NCBI GenBank assembly: GCA_023382335.1
Contig: JAMCPM010000012.1
Coordinates: 1 to 64,000 of the forward strand
Direction of reading: 5' to 3'
Length of the DNA: 64,000 bases
DNA from: Actinomycetota bacterium
GTDB lineage: Bacteria; Actinomycetota; Thermoleophilia; BMS3ABIN01
The notes under the pieces are model-generated. The model searched no databases. It was not told the origin of the DNA and was given only the letters and a program-made list of their open reading frames with translations. The position numbers and the translations under genes were made by a program. Shown here one piece after another: positions 32,971-41,224 of this stretch (position 1 is its first letter; each line of letters opens with the position of its first letter).

Positions 32971-34302
32971 GTGGCGCGCGAGCTGAAAACGGCACCTTCC
33001 CTGCTTCCGCAGAATCTCGAGGCCGAAGTTTCAGTGCTCGGCGCCATGATGATCTCCCCCATGGCCATCACGGCCGTGGTGGAGAAGATCCACGACACCG
33101 ATTTTTACCGTGACTCGCACCGCGAGATCTTCCGGGCGATCACCGAGCTCTTCAACCGGGGCAATCCTGTCGATCCGATCACGGTCACGGAGCACCTCGC
33201 CCTGGGGGGCGTGCTCGACCAGGTCGGCGGCAAGGCCTACATCCATACCCTGGTGTCAACGGTGCCGGCGGCGGCCAACGCCTCCCATTACGCCGCCATC
33301 GTTCGCGAGAATTCGGTCCTGCGCTCGCTGATACAGGTGGGAAACCGCATCGCCGAGCTCGGTTATGAGCGCCCCGGCGAGGTCCGGGAGCTGCTCGACG
33401 AGAGCGAGAAGCTGGTCTACGAGATCGCGCAGAGGCAGATACACGGCGTCGCCCGGCCTCTGAAGGAGCTGCTGGCCGAGCAGTTCGACCGCATCGAGAA
33501 GCTGCACGAGCAGGGCCGCAAGATCACCGGCATCTCCACCGGATTCTCCGACCTCGACAAGCTGACCTCCGGTTTTCAGGAATCCAACCTCATCATCCTG
33601 GCTGCGCGCCCCGCCGTGGGCAAGACGGCGCTGGCTCTCGACATCGCCCAGAACATCGCCCTGAAGGACGACGTCCGCGTGGTCATCTTCAGCCTGGAGA
33701 TGAGCGACAGCGAGCTGGCCCAGCGCATGATGTGCACCCAGGGCCGGGTCGACAGCCACAGGCTGCGCACCGGCGCCGTCGGGCCCGATGACTGGGCCAA
33801 GCTGACCGAGGCCTGCGCCCGCCTGGAGCGCGCGCCGATCACCGTCGTCGATACCCCTGGCACAAATATGCTCGAGATCAAGGCACTGACGCGCCGGCTT
33901 GCCAGCCAGCAGAAGGTGGGCCTGGTCATCATCGACTACATGCAGCTGATGATGTCCGATGGACGCTACGAGAACCGGCAGCAGGAGATCACCAAGATTT
34001 CACGTTCGCTCAAGATCATGGCGCGCGAGCTTAAGATCCCGGTTCTGGCCATCTCCCAGCTTTCCCGCGCCGTGGAATCGAGGACCCCGCCGCGGCCGCA
34101 GCTCTCCGACCTGAGGGAATCCGGCGCCATCGAGCAGGACGCCGACATGGTGATGTTCATCTACCGGCCCAAGGAAGAGAACGGGCATCCCGGAAACATG
34201 GCCGAGCTGATCGTCGCCAAGCACCGCAACGGCCCCACCGGCACCATCGACCTGGTCTTCAAGGACAAATACACTTCTTTTAGCAGCGCCGCCCGGGTCT
34301 AA
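32971..34302 (+). CDS. dnaB: Replicative DNA helicase DnaB
   Basis: 443 residues, normal length. The N-terminal domain begins PQNLEAEVSVLGAMMISPMAI; the RecA-like motor has Walker A AARPAVGKTALALDIA, Walker B VGLVIIDYMQLM, and LAISQLSRAVESRTPPRPQLSDLRESGAIEQDADMV. No intein is present. GTG start with GAGGAG upstream. It unwinds DNA at the replication fork as a hexamer and interacts with the SSB encoded in the same cluster. Confidence 0.97.
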   Translation: MARELKTAPSLLPQNLEAEVSVLGAMMISPMAITAVVEKIHDTDFYRDSHREIFRAITELFNRGNPVDPITVTEHLALGGVLDQVGGKAYIHTLVSTVPAAANASHYAAIVRENSVLRSLIQVGNRIAELGYERPGEVRELLDESEKLVYEIAQRQIHGVARPLKELLAEQFDRIEKLHEQGRKITGISTGFSDLDKLTSGFQESNLIILAARPAVGKTALALDIAQNIALKDDVRVVIFSLEMSDSELAQRMMCTQGRVDSHRLRTGAVGPDDWAKLTEACARLERAPITVVDTPGTNMLEIKALTRRLASQQKVGLVIIDYMQLMMSDGRYENRQQEITKISRSLKIMARELKIPVLAISQLSRAVESRTPPRPQLSDLRESGAIEQDADMVMFIYRPKEENGHPGNMAELIVAKHRNGPTGTIDLVFKDKYTSFSSAARV

Positions 34303-34315
34303 CTGCGGGTTGCCC

Positions 34316-35842
34316 ATGGATCTGCCACTAAAAGATTTGCTGATTCCGGCCCGGCGCGTCTCCCGCAGGGAGATTGAAATCCGGCTGACCAACCCCGTCG
34401 GCCTCATCCGGCGGCTGGGCCTCCCCGGCAGCGGCCCCTTCGTGCTGCTCGACAGCGCCGGCGGCAACCCCGACCTCTGCCGCTATTCCTTCCTCGCCTG
34501 GAGCCCGCGCCTGATGGTGACCATCAAGGCCGGGATGGCGACGCTGCGCGGCTCCGACTGCACGGTCGAGGAAGAAGTCGGGGATCCCTTTGGATTCTTG
34601 CGGAAGCTTATCGGCGCGCTGGCGCCGGCAGCGGTCTTGCCGCCCACCAATGACGGCCATCCCGCGAGTGGCACCCGGCCGCCGAATCATCCGAAAGGGT
34701 TTCCGGATCCGCCCGTTACCGGCGGCGCCTTCGGCATGGTCAGCTATGATGCCGGCCGCTATATCGAGAAGCTGCCGTCCCGGGCCGTCGACGACCTGTC
34801 CTTCCCGGAATTTGATTTCATCTTTCCCAGGCGGCTCATCTGTTACGACCACTGGCGGGGCGCCGCTCATCTTGTTTTCGAGGACGCGGCGCCCGGGGAA
34901 CTCGAGGAAGCCGAGGGCGCGCTCCGCCGCGCAGCGGCGGAGCGCGCCCCTGAAGCCCCGCCAGAAATCGACCGTTTCAGTTTTAACCAAAGTTCTTTAA
35001 CGCGGTCAAACATGACCGGGGACGGCTTCAGGCATATAGTAGAGCGGGCCAAGGAGTACATCCTCGCCGGCGACATCTTCCAGTCGAACCTCTCCCAGCG
35101 CCTGGAGCTGGATTATTCGGGCGACAGCCTCGATCTTTATTCAGCGCTGCGCACCGTGAATCCATCCCCCTTTGCCGGTTACCTCGATTTCGGCGGCTAC
35201 CAGCTGATCTCGTCCTCGCCCGAGCGGCTGGTGCAGCTGGAGGGGCGGCGGGCGCAGACCCGGCCCATCGCCGGCACCCGCAGGCGCGGGGCCGATTTCA
35301 ACGAGGATGACAGCCTCAGGCAGGAGCTCAACCTCGATCCCAAGGAGCGCGCCGAGCACATCATGCTGGTCGACCTCGAGCGCAACGACATGGGGCGCGT
35401 CTGCGACTACGGCAGCGTGCAGGTCAACGAGCTGATGGTGAACGAGGCTTATTCCCACGTGATCCACATAGTCTCGAACGTGCGGGGAGTGCTGCACGAA
35501 AAGAAAGACGCCCTGGACCTGCTGAAGGCGATGTTCCCCGGCGGCACCATCACCGGCTGTCCCAAGGTTCGCTGCATGGAGATAATCGACGAACTCGAGC
35601 CGGTGCGCCGGGGCCCCTACACCGGCAGCTTCGGCTACATCGGCTACAACGACAACATGGACATGAACATCATCATCCGCACACTGGCAAGAATCGGGAA
35701 CCGGGTCTACGCCCAGGCGGGCGCCGGCATCGTCGCCGACTCCGACCCCGCCCGCGAACACCGCGAGACGCTGCGCAAGGCGGAAGCGATGGTCAGGGCG
35801 GTAGAGTTTGCCGGCCGGGCGGCAGCGGCGCGGATGCGATGA
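34316..35842 (+). CDS. pabB: Chorismate-utilising enzyme, component I (PabB/TrpE family)
   Basis: 508 residues. Diagnostic blocks are LISSSPERLVQL, RPIAGTRRRG, HIMLVDLERNDMGRVC, PGGTITGCPKVR and GPYTGSFGYIGYN, the full chorismate-binding domain. E. coli PabB has Lys in the PIKGT motif; this protein has PIAGT, the anthranilate-synthase form. The downstream 4-bp overlap with a PabC-like aminotransferase argues for aminodeoxychorismate (folate) synthesis, so the assignment to PabB is by context. No glutaminase component is in view. A perfect palindrome with GCA triloop lies in-frame at 34915-34949. ATG 34316 is preferred over TTG 34310; neither has a clear ribosome site. Confidence 0.85.
   Translation: MDLPLKDLLIPARRVSRREIEIRLTNPVGLIRRLGLPGSGPFVLLDSAGGNPDLCRYSFLAWSPRLMVTIKAGMATLRGSDCTVEEEVGDPFGFLRKLIGALAPAAVLPPTNDGHPASGTRPPNHPKGFPDPPVTGGAFGMVSYDAGRYIEKLPSRAVDDLSFPEFDFIFPRRLICYDHWRGAAHLVFEDAAPGELEEAEGALRRAAAERAPEAPPEIDRFSFNQSSLTRSNMTGDGFRHIVERAKEYILAGDIFQSNLSQRLELDYSGDSLDLYSALRTVNPSPFAGYLDFGGYQLISSSPERLVQLEGRRAQTRPIAGTRRRGADFNEDDSLRQELNLDPKERAEHIMLVDLERNDMGRVCDYGSVQVNELMVNEAYSHVIHIVSNVRGVLHEKKDALDLLKAMFPGGTITGCPKVRCMEIIDELEPVRRGPYTGSFGYIGYNDNMDMNIIIRTLARIGNRVYAQAGAGIVADSDPAREHRETLRKAEAMVRAVEFAGRAAAARMR
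34915..34949. repeat. GCA-triloop palindrome inside pabB
   Basis: Perfect 16-bp arms (gggcgcgctccgccgc and its complement) around the triloop GCA. The reading frame passes through it as EGALRRAAAERAPEA, in a poorly conserved Ala/Arg-rich linker. It shares its form with 58706-58740 and 63582-63614. Confidence 0.85.
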
Positions 35843-36735
35843 CATACGTTTACTTAAACAGCCGGCTCGTCCCAGCCGCCGCGGCCATGGTCTCTGTCTT
35901 CGACCGCGGCCTTGCCTACGGCGACTCCCTGATCGAGATTTTAAAGATCCTCAGGGGCCAACCCGTCTTCTTCGCCGACCACTACCGGCGGCTGAAAAAT
36001 TCCATGGAAAAAACAGGAATCGGCAGCCCCATCGACGCCGAAGGCCTGCGTGACCAGGCGCTGGCCCTGGCCGAAGCCAACCGGGTCGATGACGGCCGCC
36101 TGCGCATCCAGCTGACGCGCGGGCTTCCGGCCAGCCCCGGAGGGATCGATCCCCACGAGGGCATCGAACCGACCCTGCTTCTCACCGCCGAACCATTCGC
36201 GGGATTTCCCGGGGAGATTTATGAAAAAGGAATCGCCTGCGCCACCATCGCCGCCAACCGGGGCAGCCTGGCGCGGCTGAAGAACGGCAGCCTGCTGGCG
36301 ACGGTGACCGCCCGGCGCGAGGCCGCCGCGGCCGGCGCCGGGGAGGCCATCTTCACCAGCGGCCACGGACGCCTGCTCGAGGGCTCGCTCTCCAACATCT
36401 TTTTTTCCCTGAATGGCGGGCATCACCAGGGCGGGGATTCCCTGAATGGCGGGGAAATCACCCTGCTCACACCGGGCGAGGATCAGCAGATTCTGCCGGG
36501 CATCGTCAGGGGAAAGGTCATCGGCATCGCTGAAGAAATGGGTATCGAGGTGCACTACGAGGCGCCCAAGCTGGGCGAGCTGCGGGCGGGGGAGGATGCC
36601 GCCTTCCTTACCAGCAGCATTCTGGGCGTCTGCCTGGTGCGTGAGATCGACGGAAAAGAAATGGCGCTGGAAATGGGCCTCACCGGTTTCCTAAACTGCC
36701 GTCTCGTTGAGCTGGAACTGGCCTCAATTGCCTGA
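35839..36735 (+). CDS. pabC: Class IV aminotransferase, PabC-like
   Basis: 298 residues of fold-type IV PLP enzymes: VSVFDRGLAYGDSLIEIL at the N-terminus, LRIQLTRG, the Lys of LKNGSLLATVTARREAAAAG that should bind PLP, and EGSLSNIFFSL. Family members are aminodeoxychorismate lyases, D-amino-acid or branched-chain aminotransferases. Overlap with the chorismate enzyme (ATGA) favours 4-amino-4-deoxychorismate lyase, giving p-aminobenzoate for folate. An insertion around residue 190-208 repeats SLNGG twice (14-bp direct repeat). Confidence 0.85.
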   Translation: MTYVYLNSRLVPAAAAMVSVFDRGLAYGDSLIEILKILRGQPVFFADHYRRLKNSMEKTGIGSPIDAEGLRDQALALAEANRVDDGRLRIQLTRGLPASPGGIDPHEGIEPTLLLTAEPFAGFPGEIYEKGIACATIAANRGSLARLKNGSLLATVTARREAAAAGAGEAIFTSGHGRLLEGSLSNIFFSLNGGHHQGGDSLNGGEITLLTPGEDQQILPGIVRGKVIGIAEEMGIEVHYEAPKLGELRAGEDAAFLTSSILGVCLVREIDGKEMALEMGLTGFLNCRLVELELASIA

Positions 36736-36794
36736 AATCCGCGGTAGCACTCGTAATAGGAAAAAGTAATTATTATGTTTACTTACTTATAAAT

Positions 36795-36839
36795 TTGACA
36801 GGGCAGTATTTTTTTGTATAATAAGAACAATATTGTTCT
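36795..36839 (+). promoter_or_regulatory. Near-consensus promoter with palindromic operator, island B
   Basis: TTGACA (36795-36800), a 16-nt spacer and TATAAT (36817-36822) form a perfect-hexamer sigma-70-type promoter. Directly behind, 36824-36839 reads agaacaatattgttct, a perfect 16-bp palindrome covering the predicted start site. This is the arrangement of a strong promoter held off by a dimeric repressor. No repressor gene is adjacent. Confidence 0.8.
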
Positions 36840-36853
36840 CTACTTACAAAAAT

Positions 36854-37432
36854 ATGACTCACATTTCACAATTGAAGGACATATCCCAAATTCAGGTCGG
36901 TTACCAAACAAAGGGTCGCGTCCAGGAAAACATTGAAGGCACGCATGCCCTTATTCAGGGCAGTGATTTCGACGGGTGTCATGCTTTGAAGGCAAAAACC
37001 CTATTGTCGTTTAACCCAAAGCGCGATCCTGAACCTTACCTGGTAAAGAGGGGCGATGTATTATTTCAGGCTCGAGGGCTGGATAATATTGCAATTTACC
37101 TTGAACACTCGCTTCAGAAAACCCTTGCGGCCAGCACATTCTATGTGGTCAGAATCAAAGATCGCGAGGTGCTACCACAGTATGCAACCTGGTGGCTAAA
37201 CCAGAAGACGGCGCAGAATTACTTCAAATCCCAGGCATCAGGAACCCGGATGTCGTTTATTTCAAAAAAGACGCTGGCCAATATGAGCATTCCAATCCCG
37301 CCCATACGAATACAGGAAAAAATTATAAGGGCCAGCAGTCTCTTGGCTGCCGAGCGCAATCTTTGCGCTGAACTTGCTGAGCTGAGGGGCAAGCTGGTCG
37401 AATCCATATGCACTCAGGCTGTCCAGAAATAA
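36854..37432 (+). CDS. hsdS: Half-size type I specificity subunit (single TRD)
   Basis: 192 residues, about half a normal HsdS. The pattern is that of a single target-recognition domain plus helix: ISQLKDISQIQVGY, VKRGDVLFQARG, LNQKTAQNYFKSQASGTRM, ISIPIPPIRIQEKIIRASSLLAAERNL. A dimer of such half-subunits could replace a full HsdS. It lies 14 bp before hsdM and is first in the island B unit. An upstream in-frame TTG (36833) is possible, but it falls in the palindrome, so ATG 36854 is preferred although no ribosome site is clear. Confidence 0.82.
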   Translation: MTHISQLKDISQIQVGYQTKGRVQENIEGTHALIQGSDFDGCHALKAKTLLSFNPKRDPEPYLVKRGDVLFQARGLDNIAIYLEHSLQKTLAASTFYVVRIKDREVLPQYATWWLNQKTAQNYFKSQASGTRMSFISKKTLANMSIPIPPIRIQEKIIRASSLLAAERNLCAELAELRGKLVESICTQAVQK

Positions 37433-37445
37433 AGGAGAAAAAACG

Positions 37446-38969
37446 ATGAACCCACACATTTCCCAGAAGGAAATAAACGATGTCGTCTGGCGCGCCTGCG
37501 ACACTTTCAGGGGCGCCGTCGATCCTGCTGAATACAAGAACTATATCCTGACGATGCTCTTCATCAAGTACATGAGCGACCTGACAAAGGATAAGCGTGA
37601 GCAGTACAAGGAGAAGTATAAAGGCGACAAGGTCCGGGTGGAGCGGGCCCTCAGCCGCGAGCGCTTCGTGGTGCCGAAGGACTGCGACTTCGACACCCTC
37701 TACAGTCAGCGCGACAAGGCCAACATTGGCGAAATCATCAACATCGCCCTGGAAAAAATCGAGGATGCCAATAAGTCAAAGCTTGAAAATGTTTTCCGCA
37801 ATATCGACTTCAACAGCGAACCGGCCCTCGGTCAGACGAGGGACCGCAACCGCCGCCTGAAGAACCTGCTGGAGGATTTCGCTGACGAGCGCCTTGATCT
37901 CAGGCCATCACGCATCGGCAACCGCGATGTCATCGGTGACGTCTACGAATACCTGATCGGCCGTTTCGCCGCCGGCGCCGGCAAGAAAGCCGGTGAATTT
38001 TATACGCCTCCTGAAGTTTCCACGCTAATCGCCAAGCTAATGGCTCCCAAGGCCGGCGACCGTATCTGTGATCCCGCCTGCGGCTCGGGTTCGCTGCTGA
38101 TAAAGGTAGGTCACGAGGTCGGCAGCAAGAACTTCGCCCTTTTCGGGCAGGAATCGAACGGCTCCACCTGGTCGCTCTGCCGCATGAACATGTTTCTGCA
38201 CGGCATGGACGGCGCCCGCGTCGAATGGTCCGACACCATCAACAATCCCAGGCTCATCGAGAACGACGAGCTGATGCGCTTCAACGTGGTCGTAGCCAAT
38301 CCCCCGTTCTCTCTCGACAAGTGGGGCCACGAGGACGCCGGTCACGACCGCTTTAACCGTTTCTGGCGGGGCGTGCCGCCAAAGAGCCGGGGCGATTACG
38401 CCTTTGTCACCCACATGGTCGAGGTCGCGCTGGAAGGCGAAGGCAAGGTGGGCGTTGTGGTTCCCCACGGCGTTCTTTTCCGCAGCGGCGCAGAGGGAGT
38501 CATCCGTCAGAAGTTCATTGAGGAGAATATCCTGGAGGCCGTCATCGGCCTGCCCGGTCAGCTGTTTTTCGGCACCGGCATCCCGGTGGCCATTCTGGTT
38601 TTTAACAAGAGCCGCAAGCCCTGGAAGCAGGCCAAGACCAAGCGGGACAAACACATTCTCTTCATCGATGCCAGCCGGGAATTTCAGGACGGCAAGAAAC
38701 AGAACCGGTTGCGGGACGAAGATATCGAGAAAATAGTGGCCACCTTCCGCGATTTTCGGGAAATCGAAAAATATTCGCATCTGGCCACGCTGGAGGAAGT
38801 CGGAGAAGCCGAGTTCAACCTGAACATCCCGCGCTACGTGGACACCTTCGAGGAAGAAGAGGACGTCGACATCCCCGCCGTGCAAAAAGAGATCGAGCGG
38901 ATCGAAGCGGAATTAGCCTCGACGCGGAAAGAGCTGGACCGGCACCTGAAGGAGCTGGGGCTCTCGTGA
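37446..38969 (+). CDS. hsdM: Type I restriction-modification methylase subunit (island B)
   Basis: 507 residues. The N-terminal helical region starts ISQKEINDVVWRACDTFRGAVDPAEYKNYILTMLF; the methylase has GEFYTPPEVSTLIAKLM, motif I ICDPACGSGSLL and motif IV ANPPFS; PHGVLFRSGAEGVIRQK and GLPGQLFFGTGIPVAILV are also HsdM blocks. AAAGGAG precedes the ATG. It belongs to a different HsdM subgroup from the island A protein, so the two systems are not recent duplicates. A terminator with a long loop follows. Confidence 0.95.
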   Translation: MNPHISQKEINDVVWRACDTFRGAVDPAEYKNYILTMLFIKYMSDLTKDKREQYKEKYKGDKVRVERALSRERFVVPKDCDFDTLYSQRDKANIGEIINIALEKIEDANKSKLENVFRNIDFNSEPALGQTRDRNRRLKNLLEDFADERLDLRPSRIGNRDVIGDVYEYLIGRFAAGAGKKAGEFYTPPEVSTLIAKLMAPKAGDRICDPACGSGSLLIKVGHEVGSKNFALFGQESNGSTWSLCRMNMFLHGMDGARVEWSDTINNPRLIENDELMRFNVVVANPPFSLDKWGHEDAGHDRFNRFWRGVPPKSRGDYAFVTHMVEVALEGEGKVGVVVPHGVLFRSGAEGVIRQKFIEENILEAVIGLPGQLFFGTGIPVAILVFNKSRKPWKQAKTKRDKHILFIDASREFQDGKKQNRLRDEDIEKIVATFRDFREIEKYSHLATLEEVGEAEFNLNIPRYVDTFEEEEDVDIPAVQKEIERIEAELASTRKELDRHLKELGLS

Positions 38970-39027
38970 GTGATTTTGGCTTACACTTTGATTCCTCCGG
39001 CCACAGTGATAACTTATTGCCAGCACA

Positions 39028-39075
39028 CCCGCCAAGCCTCTGCCCTGCATGCTCAATTTTGGCGGGTTTTTCTTT
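39028..39075 (+). terminator. Terminator after hsdM of island B
   Basis: cccgccaa (39028-39035) pairs with ttggcggg (39059-39066), followed by TTTTTCTTT. The loop is long (23 nt). It would partly separate hsdS-hsdM from fic and the CBASS genes. Confidence 0.7.
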
Positions 39076-39167
39076 GCCCAAACCCAGCCTCGGCCTTCGA
39101 TCAGCAGGCCGGCCAACACCCCAGGCTGGCCTTCTGGCCAAAAAGCCTCAATGAAAGGTAGGCGCTA

Positions 39168-40205
39168 ATGTTTCAGCCCAACTGGCGCTATACAGACAAT
39201 ATCGTTAAGAATCTGACGTTCATATCCGAGGCCAGGGCGATAGTGCTAAATGCTCCTCTCGTTCCCAAGTGGGAAGTATCCCTGCGCCGCGACGCATTAT
39301 TAAGAAGCGCCCATTCGTCAACTGCCATCGAAGGAAATCCGCTGACCATGGAAGAGGTCAGCGAACTTGCGGCAGGCCGTGAAGTGATGGTCGCCAGAAA
39401 GGACCGCCAGGAAGTTCTTAACTATCTGCAGGTGCTGGAGCAGCTGGCGGTATTCGCCAAAAAAACCCGCTTCCAGTCCGAAGACCTCCTTGCCATTCAC
39501 AAGCGGGTTACCAAGGGAACGCTTGAAAATTCTGACGAGGAAGGCGCTTTTCGAAAAAGCCAGGTTTTCGTTGGTAACGCCCGCACGGGAAAGGTTGTCT
39601 TTATGCCGCCCTCTTCGCGGCAGGTGCCCAAACTGGTTGATGAATTCCTGACCTGGCTAAATTCGCCCGGCGCCAATGATATTGATCCGGTGCTGCAGGC
39701 GGGGATTGCCCACTACGAACTGGTCAGAATCCATCCCTTTATCGACGGCAACGGCCGCACGGCCAGGGTGCTCGCGACATTGATGCTTTATCGGCGCGGC
39801 TTTGATGTGAAACGGTTTTTTACTCTCGATGACTACTATGACAATGACCGCCCCGGTTACTACGCGGCGCTAAAAGCCGTGGATCAGAAGAATCTGGACC
39901 TGACGGGATGGCTGGATTATTTTACCGGCGGTGTGGCTGTCAGCCTGAAAGTCGTCAAGGAAAAAGTCATCGGCCTGAGCAGAGATATCAAATTCCTCAA
40001 AGATAAGGGCCAGGTGGCGCTTACCGAGCGGCAGATGAAGATAGTGGAGCGGGCGATTCAAAACAATCAGGTTACGGTTGGCGAACTCGCGCAGGAGTTT
40101 GGTATTTCCAGGCAGGCAGGTCTAAAGGAAATGAACAAGCTCGTGGAGCTGGGCGTCGTGAGACTGGTGGGCAAGGGCAGGGGAGCACATTATGTTCTCG
40201 CATAA
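39168..40205 (+). CDS. fic: Fic-family AMP transferase, class II (self-inhibited)
   Basis: 345 residues. The Fic core HPFIDGNGRTAR is at 189-200 with catalytic H189. Upstream, S51-TAI-E55-G56 is the [S/T]xxxE[G/N] inhibitory helix motif, placed N-terminal as in class II Fic proteins, so the enzyme should be held inactive until released. The C-terminal region (about 280-345; VTVGELAQEFGISRQAGLKEMNKLVELGVVRLV) is a winged helix, suggesting DNA-linked control. Fic proteins of this layout are common cargo of type I restriction loci. It lies between hsdM and the patatin/CD-NTase genes; a role in defence is inferred from position. Confidence 0.92.
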   Translation: MFQPNWRYTDNIVKNLTFISEARAIVLNAPLVPKWEVSLRRDALLRSAHSSTAIEGNPLTMEEVSELAAGREVMVARKDRQEVLNYLQVLEQLAVFAKKTRFQSEDLLAIHKRVTKGTLENSDEEGAFRKSQVFVGNARTGKVVFMPPSSRQVPKLVDEFLTWLNSPGANDIDPVLQAGIAHYELVRIHPFIDGNGRTARVLATLMLYRRGFDVKRFFTLDDYYDNDRPGYYAALKAVDQKNLDLTGWLDYFTGGVAVSLKVVKEKVIGLSRDIKFLKDKGQVALTERQMKIVERAIQNNQVTVGELAQEFGISRQAGLKEMNKLVELGVVRLVGKGRGAHYVLA

Positions 40206-40208
40206 ACA

Positions 40209-40240
40209 GGTTGTCGATAAGGTTGTCGAATCGGTTGTCG
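40209..40240. repeat. Three GGTTGTCG units with 12-bp period
   Basis: GGTTGTCG occurs at 40209, 40221 and 40233, exactly 12 bp apart, in the 62-bp gap between fic and the patatin gene. It may be an operator for the downstream genes. Alternatively it is a coding relic: in another frame it reads VVDKVVESVV until a TAG at about 40257. Confidence 0.65.
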
Positions 40241-40267
40241 TTTATTGCGGCGTTTAGGAGCTACTGA

Positions 40268-41215
40268 ATGACTAAAAACATGAATGAACGGTTTCAAATT
40301 CTCTCCCTGGATGGCGGTGGAATTAAAGGTTTATTCTCCGCTGCGGTACTTGCTTGCCTGGAAGAAGATCATGGCACGCAAGTCACTAACCATTTCGATC
40401 TGATCGTTGGTACCTCCACTGGCGGCATCATTGCACTCGGGCTGGGTATGGGGATGCGGCCCCATGAAATTGTTCGTTTCTACATTGAGAGAGGGCCAGA
40501 TATTTTTTCTGGCGGTCGTCTGGCTAGCCTCAAGTGTGGCTTCAGAAACAAATACGACGGCGCGGAACTGGAGCGTGCTTTGAAAGACTGTTTTGGCGAG
40601 AAACGATTAGCCGACAGCCACAAACGTCTTGTTGTTGCCGCATATAACATTGGCGAGGATGACGTGTACCTCTTTAAAACACCGCATCATGATCGACTAA
40701 AGCGTGATTATAAAGTCCCAGCGTGGAAGGTCGCCATGGCAACAAGCGCTGCCCCGACTTATTTTCCGTCTTTCCGTAAATTAGATCATGTTCGGCTGGT
40801 TGATGGCGGCATTTGGGCCAATAATCCGTCCATGGTAGGGATCACCGAGGCTGTCAGCATGCTGGATGTACCTTTGAGCGCCATCCGGGTTCTCAGCCTC
40901 GGCACTACGGATGAGGTTAAGGGTCGTCCCAAGAAACTGGATCGCGGCGGCATCTGCCAATGGGGGGCTCAAGCAATTGAAGTAATTTTACGCGGTCAAA
41001 GTATCGGCGCGACCAATCAGGCAAAGCGCCTCCTAGGACCGGATAGAGTTTTCAGATTGGATCCGAAGGTTCCTGACGGAATATTCAAGCTGGACTTGCT
41101 GAAAGAAAGGGAGCTGCTAGCAAAAGCGGCTCACGAAAGTCGTCACTTTTCGCCAGCATTTTATACGGACTTCATGGAGCACATTGCGCCTAAGTTCAAG
41201 CCGTTACACATTTAG
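40268..41215 (+). CDS. capV: Patatin-like phospholipase, CBASS effector (CapV type)
   Basis: 315 residues. The patatin fold is complete: oxyanion loop DGGGIKG (15-21), nucleophile S50 in GTSTGG, and catalytic D179 in VDGGIWANNP. In CBASS, such enzymes are switched on by a cyclic nucleotide and degrade the membrane of the infected cell. The next gene, nine bases on, is a CD-NTase, which fixes the context. AGGAG precedes the ATG. No membrane segment is visible. Confidence 0.93.
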   Translation: MTKNMNERFQILSLDGGGIKGLFSAAVLACLEEDHGTQVTNHFDLIVGTSTGGIIALGLGMGMRPHEIVRFYIERGPDIFSGGRLASLKCGFRNKYDGAELERALKDCFGEKRLADSHKRLVVAAYNIGEDDVYLFKTPHHDRLKRDYKVPAWKVAMATSAAPTYFPSFRKLDHVRLVDGGIWANNPSMVGITEAVSMLDVPLSAIRVLSLGTTDEVKGRPKKLDRGGICQWGAQAIEVILRGQSIGATNQAKRLLGPDRVFRLDPKVPDGIFKLDLLKERELLAKAAHESRHFSPAFYTDFMEHIAPKFKPLHI

Positions 41216-41224
41216 GGGGAGATT

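Noticed and set aside
36824-36839. LexA/SOS box at the island B promoter
   Set aside because: The arms GAAC/GTTC are right, but the spacer is six bases rather than the four of Gram-positive LexA sites; kept only as a generic palindromic operator.
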